Positions 6,104 to 11,522 of a stretch of 11,522 nt of DNA are shown here, piece by piece; position 1 is the stretch's first letter; the number at the start of each line of letters is the position of its first letter. The notes beneath the pieces were generated by a model. It did no database searches, was not told where the DNA came from, and saw only the letters and a program-made list of their open reading frames with translations. A program made the position numbers and the translations under genes. This DNA comes from DASUZD01 sp036377055 (GTDB taxonomy: Bacteria; Actinomycetota; Thermoleophilia; Gaiellales; Gaiellaceae). Where the stretch lies: positions 1-11,522 of the forward strand of contig DASUZD010000108.1 in NCBI GenBank assembly GCA_036377055.1, written 5' to 3'.

Positions 6104-7207
6104 TCACCGCGTGCCTTCGGCCTTGGCCCAGACGGCCGGGACTCCTCGGCGGAGGTAGCCCAGCAGCGCTTCGACCGTCGCCCACGTCACCAGCGTGTAG
6201 TAGCGCGGGAGGCCCGGCCTCGCCGCCGCCGCGCCCAGGAACGCGAGCTGGCCCGCCAGCGCGACAGCATAGACCCGGCCGCGCGGGGCCAGCGCCACGC
6301 TCGACCCCAGGAGCGCCAGGTGGAGAAGCCCGCTCCCGTAGCGCAGCAGCCGGTGCGAGACGATCTCCATGAGGTAGATCGGGTCGAGGCCGCTCAGCAT
6401 CCGGCCCTCGAGGACGATCAGCCAGCAGTGCTCGAACATCCGCACCTTGCGGCGGTACTCGTCCTCGATGTCGCGCGAGGGCTTCTCGAACGCGACCGCC
6501 TCCGGCTCGTAGACCGCGCGCCGCCCGCGCTGCACCATCAGGTACGGAAAGGACAGGTCGTGCCCGAACCGCGGGTCGACCTCGACGTAGTCCGACCGCC
6601 GCACCGCGTAGATCGAGCCGTTCCCGCCGGTGATCGACCCGATCGCCGACTCCCAGCCACGCAGCGCGAGCTCATAGCTCCAGTACGCGCCCTCGCGGTT
6701 CGTCCCGTCGGCAGCCTCCAGCCGAAGCTGCCCGCACACGTACGCGACCTCAGGATCCGCGAAGTTCCGCACGAGCCTTCGCAGCGCCGGTGCCGCCCAC
6801 AGCGCATTCGCGTCCGAGAACGCCACCACCTCGCCGCTCGTCTCCCGAACGGCGAGGTGCTGCGCGGCCACCTTCCCCCCGCGGGGCGCGCGCACGAGCC
6901 GCACGCGAGGCTCGCGCGCCGCGACCGCCTCGACGAGCTCGTCGGTTCGATCGGAGGAAGCGTCCGACGCGACGACAACCTCCACGAGCTCCGGCGGGTA
7001 GTCCACCCCGAGCAGGTTCTCGAGCCGCGCCTCGATCACGGCCTCCTCGTCGTGGGCCGCGACGATCACGGAGACGCGCGGCAGCGAGCCCCCTTTCCGC
7101 ACCGGCCGCGGCCGCACGCGAGCCACCAATGCGGCCGCCGCGGGGTACCCGACGTGGGTCCACGCCAAAGCACCCAGCGACCCCCAGAAAAGGCCCCGAA
7201 GCAGCAT
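6104..7207 (-). CDS. GT2-family processive-type membrane glycosyltransferase
   Basis: 367 residues from ATG at 7207. An N-terminal hydrophobic segment (about 5-29) precedes the GT-A domain: VSVIVAAHDEE (45-55), VVVASDASSDRTDE (77-90), AFSDANALW (129-137, a DxD-like Asp132-Ala-Asn134), GGNGSIYAVRR (194-204) and GHDLSFPYLM (215-224). These are followed by RRKVRM (252-257), in the place of the acceptor/nucleotide-binding QxxRW-type motif. The C-terminal part (about 290-352) has two or three membrane segments. Overall it resembles BcsA/NodC-like GT2 enzymes that build beta-linked polymers at the membrane, although it is short and lacks an exact QxxRW. It would extend the lipid-linked glycan or make the polymer backbone. 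The promoter is shared head-to-head with the plus-strand GT2 gene. Polymerising versus single-addition activity is undecided. Confidence 0.9.
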   Translation of the reverse strand: MLLRGLFWGSLGALAWTHVGYPAAAALVARVRPRPVRKGGSLPRVSVIVAAHDEEAVIEARLENLLGVDYPPELVEVVVASDASSDRTDELVEAVAAREPRVRLVRAPRGGKVAAQHLAVRETSGEVVAFSDANALWAAPALRRLVRNFADPEVAYVCGQLRLEAADGTNREGAYWSYELALRGWESAIGSITGGNGSIYAVRRSDYVEVDPRFGHDLSFPYLMVQRGRRAVYEPEAVAFEKPSRDIEDEYRRKVRMFEHCWLIVLEGRMLSGLDPIYLMEIVSHRLLRYGSGLLHLALLGSSVALAPRGRVYAVALAGQLAFLGAAAARPGLPRYYTLVTWATVEALLGYLRRGVPAVWAKAEGTR

Positions 7208-7216
7208 CGAAGGGCG

Positions 7217-7222
7217 ATGATA
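7217..7222 (-). promoter_or_regulatory. Candidate -10 element (TATCAT) for the minus-strand glycosyltransferase operon
   Basis: TATCAT fits TAnnnT and lies exactly 9 nt upstream of the ATG at 7207, implying a leaderless or nearly leaderless transcript. No recognisable -35 is seen. Confidence 0.4.
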
Positions 7223-7236
7223 TGTGCCGCCTCGTC

Positions 7237-7242
7237 TACCAT
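7237..7242 (+). promoter_or_regulatory. Candidate -10 element (TACCAT) for the plus-strand glycosyltransferase operon
   Basis: TACCAT lies exactly 9 nt upstream of the GTG at 7252, mirroring the minus-strand arrangement. It supports GTG 7252 as the start, because the alternative ATG at 7222 lies upstream of it and would not be on such a transcript. Confidence 0.4.
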
Positions 7243-7251
7243 CGGCGGCGC

Positions 7252-8235
7252 GTGACCGAGCGCCCGCGCTACTCCTTCGTCGTCCCGATCTTCAACGAGG
7301 AGGAGACGCTGCCCGAGCTGGAGCGGCGTCTCACCAACGTCCTCGACGGCCTCGACGGGGAAGCCGAGGTGATCCTCGTCGACGACGGCAGCGTCGACCG
7401 CACCGCCGAGCTTGCCGCCGGCCTGAACGCCCGCGACCCACGCTTCAAGCTCCTTCGCTTCACGCGCAACTTCGGCCACCAGATGGCGATCACGGCCGGG
7501 CTCGACCACGCGCAAGGCGACGCGGTGATCGTCATGGACGGCGACCTCCAGGACCCGCCCGAGGTCGTGCCGGAGCTGGTCGCCCGCTGGCGCGAGGGCT
7601 ACGAGGTCGTCTACGCGATCCGCCAGGACCGCAGCGCCGAGCCGTGGTGGCGCCGCACCGCGATCGCGCTCTTCTACCGCACGCTCCGCCGCCTCGTCGA
7701 CGTCGACATCCCGCTCGATGCCGGCGACTTCCGGCTCGTCGACCGGCGCGCGCTCGAGCAGTTCCGGCGCATGCGCGAGAACAACCGCTACGTCCGCGGG
7801 CTCTTCGCGTGGATCGGGTTCCGCCAGATCGGCGTCCCGTACAAGCGCGAGGCCCGGTTCGCAGGCCAGACGAAGTACCCGCTCGGCAAGCTGATCAAGC
7901 TGGGCACCGACGGGATCGTCAGCTTCTCGAACCTGCCGCTGCGCGCGGCGATGATGCTCGGCTTCGTCGTCGCCGGGACGTCGTTCGTGCTCGGGATCGT
8001 CGCGATCGCCCTGCGCATCGCCGACGTCGGCGCCGTGCCCGGCTGGGCGTCGATCGTCGTCGTCGTCTCCTTCCTGGGCGGCGTCCAGCTGATCGTGATG
8101 GGCACCGTCGGGATCTACGTCGCGCGGATCTACGAAGAGGTGAAGGGCCGCCCGCTCTACGTCCTCCGCGACGCGACGGGCTTCGCCGCGCACGAGCCGC
8201 TCGAGCTGCCGGAGCTCGCGGAGCGGCGGGTGTGA
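7252..8235 (+). CDS. GtrB/DPMS-type polyprenyl-phosphate glycosyltransferase (GT2)
   Basis: 327 residues from GTG at 7252. An in-frame ATG at 7222 would add only ten basic residues with no family match, so GTG is preferred. Motifs run SFVVPIFNEEETLPEL (8-23), ILVDDGSVDRT (41-51), NFGHQMAITAGLDHA (73-87), VMDGDLQDPPE (94-104, DxD metal site), DAGDFRLVDR (156-165), NRYVRGLFAWIGF (178-190) and RFAGQTKYPLGKL (202-214). Two C-terminal membrane helices (about 233-256 and 267-291) anchor it. The family loads a sugar from a nucleotide donor onto polyprenyl phosphate at the cytoplasmic face, and the product is then used outside by GT-C enzymes. The ArnT/PMT-like gene two positions downstream fits that partner role. 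Its stop overlaps the methyltransferase GTG. Confidence 0.94.
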   Translation: MTERPRYSFVVPIFNEEETLPELERRLTNVLDGLDGEAEVILVDDGSVDRTAELAAGLNARDPRFKLLRFTRNFGHQMAITAGLDHAQGDAVIVMDGDLQDPPEVVPELVARWREGYEVVYAIRQDRSAEPWWRRTAIALFYRTLRRLVDVDIPLDAGDFRLVDRRALEQFRRMRENNRYVRGLFAWIGFRQIGVPYKREARFAGQTKYPLGKLIKLGTDGIVSFSNLPLRAAMMLGFVVAGTSFVLGIVAIALRIADVGAVPGWASIVVVVSFLGGVQLIVMGTVGIYVARIYEEVKGRPLYVLRDATGFAAHEPLELPELAERRV

Positions 8236-8912
8236 AGGCGGAGTTCGACCGCTTCGACCAGACGTACGAGGCCGAGCTCGACGACGCGATCTCGTTCGCC
8301 GGGCGCGAGCACGACTTCTACGTCGAGGTGAAGGCGCGGCGCCTGCTCGAGCTCGCGCGCCGGCGCATCGGCGACCGCCGGCTCCGCGTCCTCGACGTCG
8401 GCTGCGGGGTCGGCCTCACCGACCGCCACCTGCTCCCGCACGTCGAGTCGCTCGCCGGCGTCGACGTCTCGCCCGGGATGATCGAGCGCGCCCGCGCCGC
8501 GAACCCCGAAGCGGCCTACGAGGTCTACGACGGCGCGCGGCTGCCGTTCGACGACGACGCGTTCGACGTCTCGTTTGCGGTCTGCGTCCTGCACCACGTC
8601 GACCCGCCCGACCGCCGGCCGCTCGTCGAAGAGATGGCTCGCGTCACGAGGCCGGACGGGCTCGTCGCGGTCTTCGAACACAACCCGCTCAACCCGCTCA
8701 CGCGTCGCGTCGTCCGCAACTGCGCCTTCGACGAGGACGTCGTCCTGATCGGCGCGGCGGAGCTCGAGCGCCTCTTCCGCGCCGCAGGCCTTCAGATCGC
8801 CGACCGCGAGTACCTGCTCTTCTTCCCGTGGCGGGCGGACGCGCTCGAGCGGAGGCTGACGCGGCTGCCACTCGGAGCGCAGTACGTCGTTGCTGGCCGG
8901 CCTCCGCAGTAG
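8232..8912 (+). CDS. Class I SAM-dependent methyltransferase (Methyltransf_11-like)
   Basis: 226 residues from GTG at 8232, overlapping the upstream stop (GTGA). GGAG at 8220-8223 sits 8 nt before it, a good ribosome-binding site. The SAM fold is clear: motif I VLDVGCGVG (53-61), acidic end of strand 2 at Asp78 in GVDVS, post-motif FDDDAFDVSFAVCVLHHV (106-123) and RPDGLVAVFEHNP (140-152). The EHNPLNPLTRRVV segment and a C-terminal FFPW look like those of methyltransferases often found beside GtrB-type glycosyltransferases (recollection, not a search). It probably methylates a sugar or lipid-linked intermediate, or acts on the glycosyltransferase product. It is cytoplasmic, with no signal peptide. 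The target is unknown. The next gene starts inside its last 23 nt. Confidence 0.92.
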   Translation: MKAEFDRFDQTYEAELDDAISFAGREHDFYVEVKARRLLELARRRIGDRRLRVLDVGCGVGLTDRHLLPHVESLAGVDVSPGMIERARAANPEAAYEVYDGARLPFDDDAFDVSFAVCVLHHVDPPDRRPLVEEMARVTRPDGLVAVFEHNPLNPLTRRVVRNCAFDEDVVLIGAAELERLFRAAGLQIADREYLLFFPWRADALERRLTRLPLGAQYVVAGRPPQ

Positions 8913-10284
8913 GTTCGGGCTCGTCGTCGTCGCGCTCGGCGTCGTCGGCGCCGTGCAGGGACTCGTGTACGTCCCGTTCGCCGGCCCGTTCCTCGGCGAC
9001 TCGCCGAGCTACATCGCGCCCGCGCGGGCGATCCGCGACGGCAGCTACTCGACCCCGCTGCGCGACGTCGACGTCACCGGCCTCGCGATCCCGGAGTCGG
9101 CGCAGGGCGCGCTCGAGAGGCAGACGTACCGCACGCCCGGATATCCGCTCCTGCTCGCGGCGACGGGGTGGGGCGGGCCTGGGCGGCCGTATCTGCTGAT
9201 CGTCGTCCAGGCGCTCCTGGCCGGCGCGGCCGTGTCGCTCTTGGCCCTGACCGCGCGGAGGCTCTGGGGCGAACGGGTCGGCCTCCTCGCCGGCGCGCTG
9301 GCCGCGCTCGACCCGTACCCGAAGCACTACGTGCCGCGCGTGCTCAGCGAGGCGCTTGCGGGCTTCCTCGTCGCCGTCGCCGCCTACGCGTTCGTGCGCG
9401 CCTGGCAGAGCCGCTCGCCGCTCTGGTGGGCGGGCGCGGGCGCGGCCACCGCCGCGCTCACGCTCACGCGGCCGCTCTTCGTGCTCGCCGTGCCGCTGGT
9501 CGTTATCGGGGCGCTCGTCGCGCGGTCGTGGCGCGGGGCCGTCGCGTGCGCGGCCGCGTGCGCGCTCCTGCTCGGGCCGTGGCTCGCGTGGGAGGCGAAC
9601 GCGACGGGACGCGTGACCGTCTCGAGCTTCGGCGAGGGCTGGAACCTGCTCATCGCCGCGCATGGCGAGGGCTACGGCCGCACCGCGGTCGAGGTCGAGA
9701 ACGACCCCGCGTATCAACGCGACTTCAGCTCCGTGCACCGCTTCGCCCCGCCGGCGGCCGAGCTGCGCCGCGACCCGAAGGCGCACCCGCACTACCTGGC
9801 GCGCGCGGATGCAGAGCAGCGCAGGCTCGCGCGAGCGCTCTACGGCAAGCGCCTGCGCCACGAACCGCTGACCGTCCTCGCCGAGATCGCGTACCGCGGG
9901 TACTTCCTCTGGATGGCGCACGAGGACTGGGTCCAGCCGCGCGGCGTCGTCTGGCTCCTGCGCGCACTCGACTGGGTCACGCTCCTCCTGGCCGTGATCG
10001 GAGCCGCGTACGCCTTCCGCCTCGGCGGCGCGGGCCGCGCGCTCGCGCTCTTCCTCCTCCTCTTCACGGCCGTGAACGCGCTCCACCACGTCGAGGCGCG
10101 CTACGCGATGCCGGTCCGCGGCCTCGAGGTCTCGTTCCTAGGGCTGGCGCTGACGACGCTGCGCGTGCCACGCCAGCGCCGGCAGGAGCAGCGCAGGCAT
10201 CCAGACCACAGGGCTCGCGAGGTTCCCCACGGAGGTCAGGTACGACTGGGTCAGCCCGAGCACGGCGGCGGCGGCGAGGACTGA
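8890..10284 (+). CDS. ArnT/PMT-like GT-C integral membrane glycosyltransferase
   Basis: 464 residues from TTG at 8890, the only start codon in frame before the first membrane helix. It overlaps the methyltransferase by 23 nt. GT-C features: helix 9-27, then a periplasmic loop with GDSPSYIAPARAI (36-48) holding the presumed catalytic Asp37. The dolichyl-mannosyltransferase-like RTPGYPLLLA follows at 81-90. Further helices lie at about 100-122, 130-140, 153-170, 177-209 and 216-234, then a soluble segment (about 240-330), C-terminal helices (355-375, 383-397) and HVEARYAMPV (400-409). The family transfers a sugar from a polyprenyl-phosphate donor to an acceptor on the outer face. The GtrB-type enzyme in this operon could make that donor. 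Odd: residues from about 425 to 464 are basic, low-complexity and antisense to the ligase 3' end, so the true conserved domain stops near 424. Confidence 0.9.
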   Translation: MLAGLRSRFGLVVVALGVVGAVQGLVYVPFAGPFLGDSPSYIAPARAIRDGSYSTPLRDVDVTGLAIPESAQGALERQTYRTPGYPLLLAATGWGGPGRPYLLIVVQALLAGAAVSLLALTARRLWGERVGLLAGALAALDPYPKHYVPRVLSEALAGFLVAVAAYAFVRAWQSRSPLWWAGAGAATAALTLTRPLFVLAVPLVVIGALVARSWRGAVACAAACALLLGPWLAWEANATGRVTVSSFGEGWNLLIAAHGEGYGRTAVEVENDPAYQRDFSSVHRFAPPAAELRRDPKAHPHYLARADAEQRRLARALYGKRLRHEPLTVLAEIAYRGYFLWMAHEDWVQPRGVVWLLRALDWVTLLLAVIGAAYAFRLGGAGRALALFLLLFTAVNALHHVEARYAMPVRGLEVSFLGLALTTLRVPRQRRQEQRRHPDHRAREVPHGGQVRLGQPEHGGGGED

Positions 10285-11436
10285 CACGCACGCCGCGGCC
10301 ACCGTGCGCGCCGGGCCGGGAGGAGCACGCAGCGCCTGGAACGCCGCGACGGCGAGCGCCAGCAGCAGGGCGACGAACACGACGACCCCGACGATCCCGA
10401 GCTGGAGCAGGACGCCGAGGTACGAGTTCTCCGGCACGGAGCTGTCGAAGCCGTAGTAGCGATCGACGAAGACGATGCTCTCGGTGCCGAAGCCGTAGCC
10501 GGCGACCGGTCGCTTGCCCGCCTGGTGAAGCGCGCCGTCCCAGGCCTGCGCCCGGCCGCTCGTGCCGAAGAGCGTGCGGTGGATCGGCCCGCCGCGAACG
10601 CCGATCTCGTCGCTGAGCGGCCGGACGAGCTCGGCGTTGCGGATCACGCGCGTCGTCGTGGGGTGCGCCCCGGCCGGCGGGGCTGGCAGCGCCTTCGGGA
10701 TCTGCGCGATCGCGACGTCGGCGGCGAAGACGGCCCCGGCGAGGCAGACGAGCACGAGCCGTCGCCGCCACGGCGCGGGGGCGATCGCGAGCCACACCAC
10801 CGCGCCCACAAGCGCCGCGATCATCGCGCCCCGCGAGCCGGACGCCACGATCGAGCCGTCGACGAGGACGAGCGCCGCTGCGACCGCCACCCGCGCGACG
10901 CGGCTCCGCGCCGTGCCGAGCAGCCAGAGCCCGAGCGGAATCGCGAGCGCGAGCAAGAGCGACGCCGTGTTCGGGTTCTGGCCGACGCCGCGGTAGCGCG
11001 CCGGGTACTGCGTGCTCGCCGCCTGCACGGCCTGGTCGTGCGAGACCCAGAGCATGTAGAGGCCGAGCAGCGCGACGATCGTCGGGGCCGCGAAGAGCGC
11101 CTCGAGGATCCGCCGCACCGCCTCGGGGCGGCCGGCCGTCGCGTCCGCGAGCGCGGCGGCGGCGAGCACCAGGATCAGGAACGCGACCGCGCGCTTCTCG
11201 GTGTGCTCGGGCCGAGCCGACCACGCGGCCGAGACGACGGCGAGCATGACGAACACGCCCACGACCACGAACGCGATCCCGGCCGGGCGTGCGCGCCCCC
11301 GCCTCCACGTCTGGTACGCGCCCGCCAGCACGGCGAGCTCGAAGAGCAGCCAGAAGCGGAACGCGCGCCCGAGCAGCAGGAACGAGTTGTTGATGCTCGA
11401 CGCGAACGTGAGGTTGAGCACGATCCCGACGAGCAC
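10138..11436 (-). CDS. O-antigen ligase / Wzy polymerase family membrane protein
   Basis: 432 residues from GTG at 11436. The frame remains open to the window edge and its upstream codons (VDALYLRAIQ) look plausible, so the true start may be further upstream. About ten to twelve membrane segments are seen, with a large outer loop at about 243-337. Family signatures: RYRGVGQNPNTASLLLALAI (147-166), ASGSRGAMIA (198-207), GRAQAWDGAL (294-303), VAGYGFGTE (311-319) and ENSYLGVLLQLGIVG (336-350). WaaL-type ligases usually carry His-Asn at the last motif. Here it is Glu336-Asn337, which leans toward a polymerase or other family branch. It would polymerise or transfer lipid-linked glycan at the outer face. 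It faces the ArnT-like gene tail-to-tail and overlaps it by 147 nt. The C-terminal membrane segments are real coding sequence, so this gene owns the overlap. Confidence 0.88.
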   Translation of the reverse strand: MLVGIVLNLTFASSINNSFLLLGRAFRFWLLFELAVLAGAYQTWRRGRARPAGIAFVVVGVFVMLAVVSAAWSARPEHTEKRAVAFLILVLAAAALADATAGRPEAVRRILEALFAAPTIVALLGLYMLWVSHDQAVQAASTQYPARYRGVGQNPNTASLLLALAIPLGLWLLGTARSRVARVAVAAALVLVDGSIVASGSRGAMIAALVGAVVWLAIAPAPWRRRLVLVCLAGAVFAADVAIAQIPKALPAPPAGAHPTTTRVIRNAELVRPLSDEIGVRGGPIHRTLFGTSGRAQAWDGALHQAGKRPVAGYGFGTESIVFVDRYYGFDSSVPENSYLGVLLQLGIVGVVVFVALLLALAVAAFQALRAPPGPARTVAAACVSVLAAAAVLGLTQSYLTSVGNLASPVVWMPALLLPALAWHAQRRQRQP

Positions 11437-11489
11437 GAGCTGGATCGCGCGCAGGTAGAGCGCGTCGACCCTCTGTGCGACGGGCGAGG

Positions 11490-11522
11490 CTACCCCGCCT
11501 CCTCGAGCCGGCCGATGAGCCG
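11490..11522 (-). CDS. C-terminal end of an upstream gene, unidentified
   Basis: A frame entering from the right edge encodes RLIGRLEEAG and stops at TAG (11492-11490). It contains GAGGAGG, a strong ribosome-binding-like sequence for whatever starts next. Ten codons are too few to identify a family, and a chance open frame is possible. Confidence 0.35.
   Translation of the reverse strand, partial: RLIGRLEEAG

Larger units (their letters stand above)
7215..7244. repeat. Inverted repeat in divergent promoter region
   Basis: CGATGATA (7215-7222) and TACCATCG (7237-7244) are inverted copies matching at 7 of 8 positions, separated by 14 nt. They are centred in the 44-nt gap between two divergent glycosyltransferase genes. 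Each arm contains the hexamer proposed as a -10 element for the gene on the far side, so the dyad may be a consequence of twin promoters or a regulator site. Confidence 0.55.

Noticed and set aside
7222..7251. ATG at 7222 as the start of the GtrB-type gene
   Set aside because: It would add MCRLVYHRRR, which is not family-like, and it lies upstream of the proposed -10. GTG 7252 starts right before the conserved domain.
5215..7255. Plus-strand open frames crossing the sugar transferase, gap and minus-strand GT2 gene
   Set aside because: They are antisense to well-supported genes, are low complexity, and have no recognisable domain or start context.
7224..8912. 562-codon plus-strand frame that reads through the GtrB-type gene into the methyltransferase
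   Set aside because: Only the methyltransferase part (from GTG 8232) is meaningful. The first 335 codons are an out-of-frame reading of the glycosyltransferase.
8698..10089. Minus-strand open frame of about 463 codons opposite the methyltransferase and ArnT-like genes
   Set aside because: It has a Arg/Glu-rich shadow composition, and the plus strand shows clear SAM and GT-C motifs over the same span.
1..11522. Search for CRISPR arrays, tRNAs, rRNA, insertion-sequence ends, integrase or phage genes and riboswitches
   Set aside because: No regularly spaced repeats, tRNA-like arms, transposase motifs or long terminal inverted repeats were seen by eye. Composition appears uniform across the window.

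Overview
The window is very GC-rich (about 70% by eye), uses GTG and TTG starts freely, and is packed with overlapping genes. Together with the style of its secreted beta-propeller proteins, this suggests a high-GC actinobacterial lineage, most likely Thermoleophilia (Gaiellales or Solirubrobacterales). That placement is an inference from memory, not a database result. I see no tRNA, rRNA, CRISPR array, insertion sequence or phage gene. The whole window reads as a cell-surface polysaccharide or glycolipid locus.

Layout. A minus-strand operon runs from 7207 down to the left edge. It holds a membrane GT2 glycosyltransferase (6104-7207), a 181-nt palindrome-rich gap, an undecaprenyl-phosphate sugar-1-phosphate transferase (5338-5922), an ATP-grasp ligase (4308-5312), a beta-propeller lipoprotein (2920 to about 4395), a secreted D-glucuronyl C5-epimerase-like protein (1337-2923), a membrane-anchored NodB-type polysaccharide deacetylase (470-1327) and a second, paralogous beta-propeller protein that leaves the window (1-473). 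Divergent from it on the plus strand are a GtrB/DPMS-type polyprenyl-phosphate glycosyltransferase (7252-8235), a class I methyltransferase (8232-8912) and an ArnT/PMT-like multi-membrane glycosyltransferase (8890-10284). The last of these collides tail-to-tail with a minus-strand O-antigen ligase/polymerase-family membrane protein (10138-11436), which is preceded by the last codons of another gene (11490-11522).

How they may work together. The sugar transferase would start a lipid-linked glycan in the cytoplasm and the GT2 enzymes would extend it. The GtrB-type enzyme and the ArnT-like enzyme form the usual donor-making and donor-using pair, and the ligase/polymerase homologue would act on lipid-linked glycan outside. 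The last four genes of the minus operon all encode exported or anchored proteins. They look like an extracytoplasmic finishing set in which a deacetylase and a uronate C5-epimerase are translated from adjacent genes, recalling the first two editing steps of animal heparan sulfate synthesis. Most junctions are overlapping stop/start codons, so each arm is probably one transcript. The two arms share a 44-nt divergent promoter region with a near-perfect dyad that supplies a TAYCAT hexamer exactly 9 nt before each start codon.
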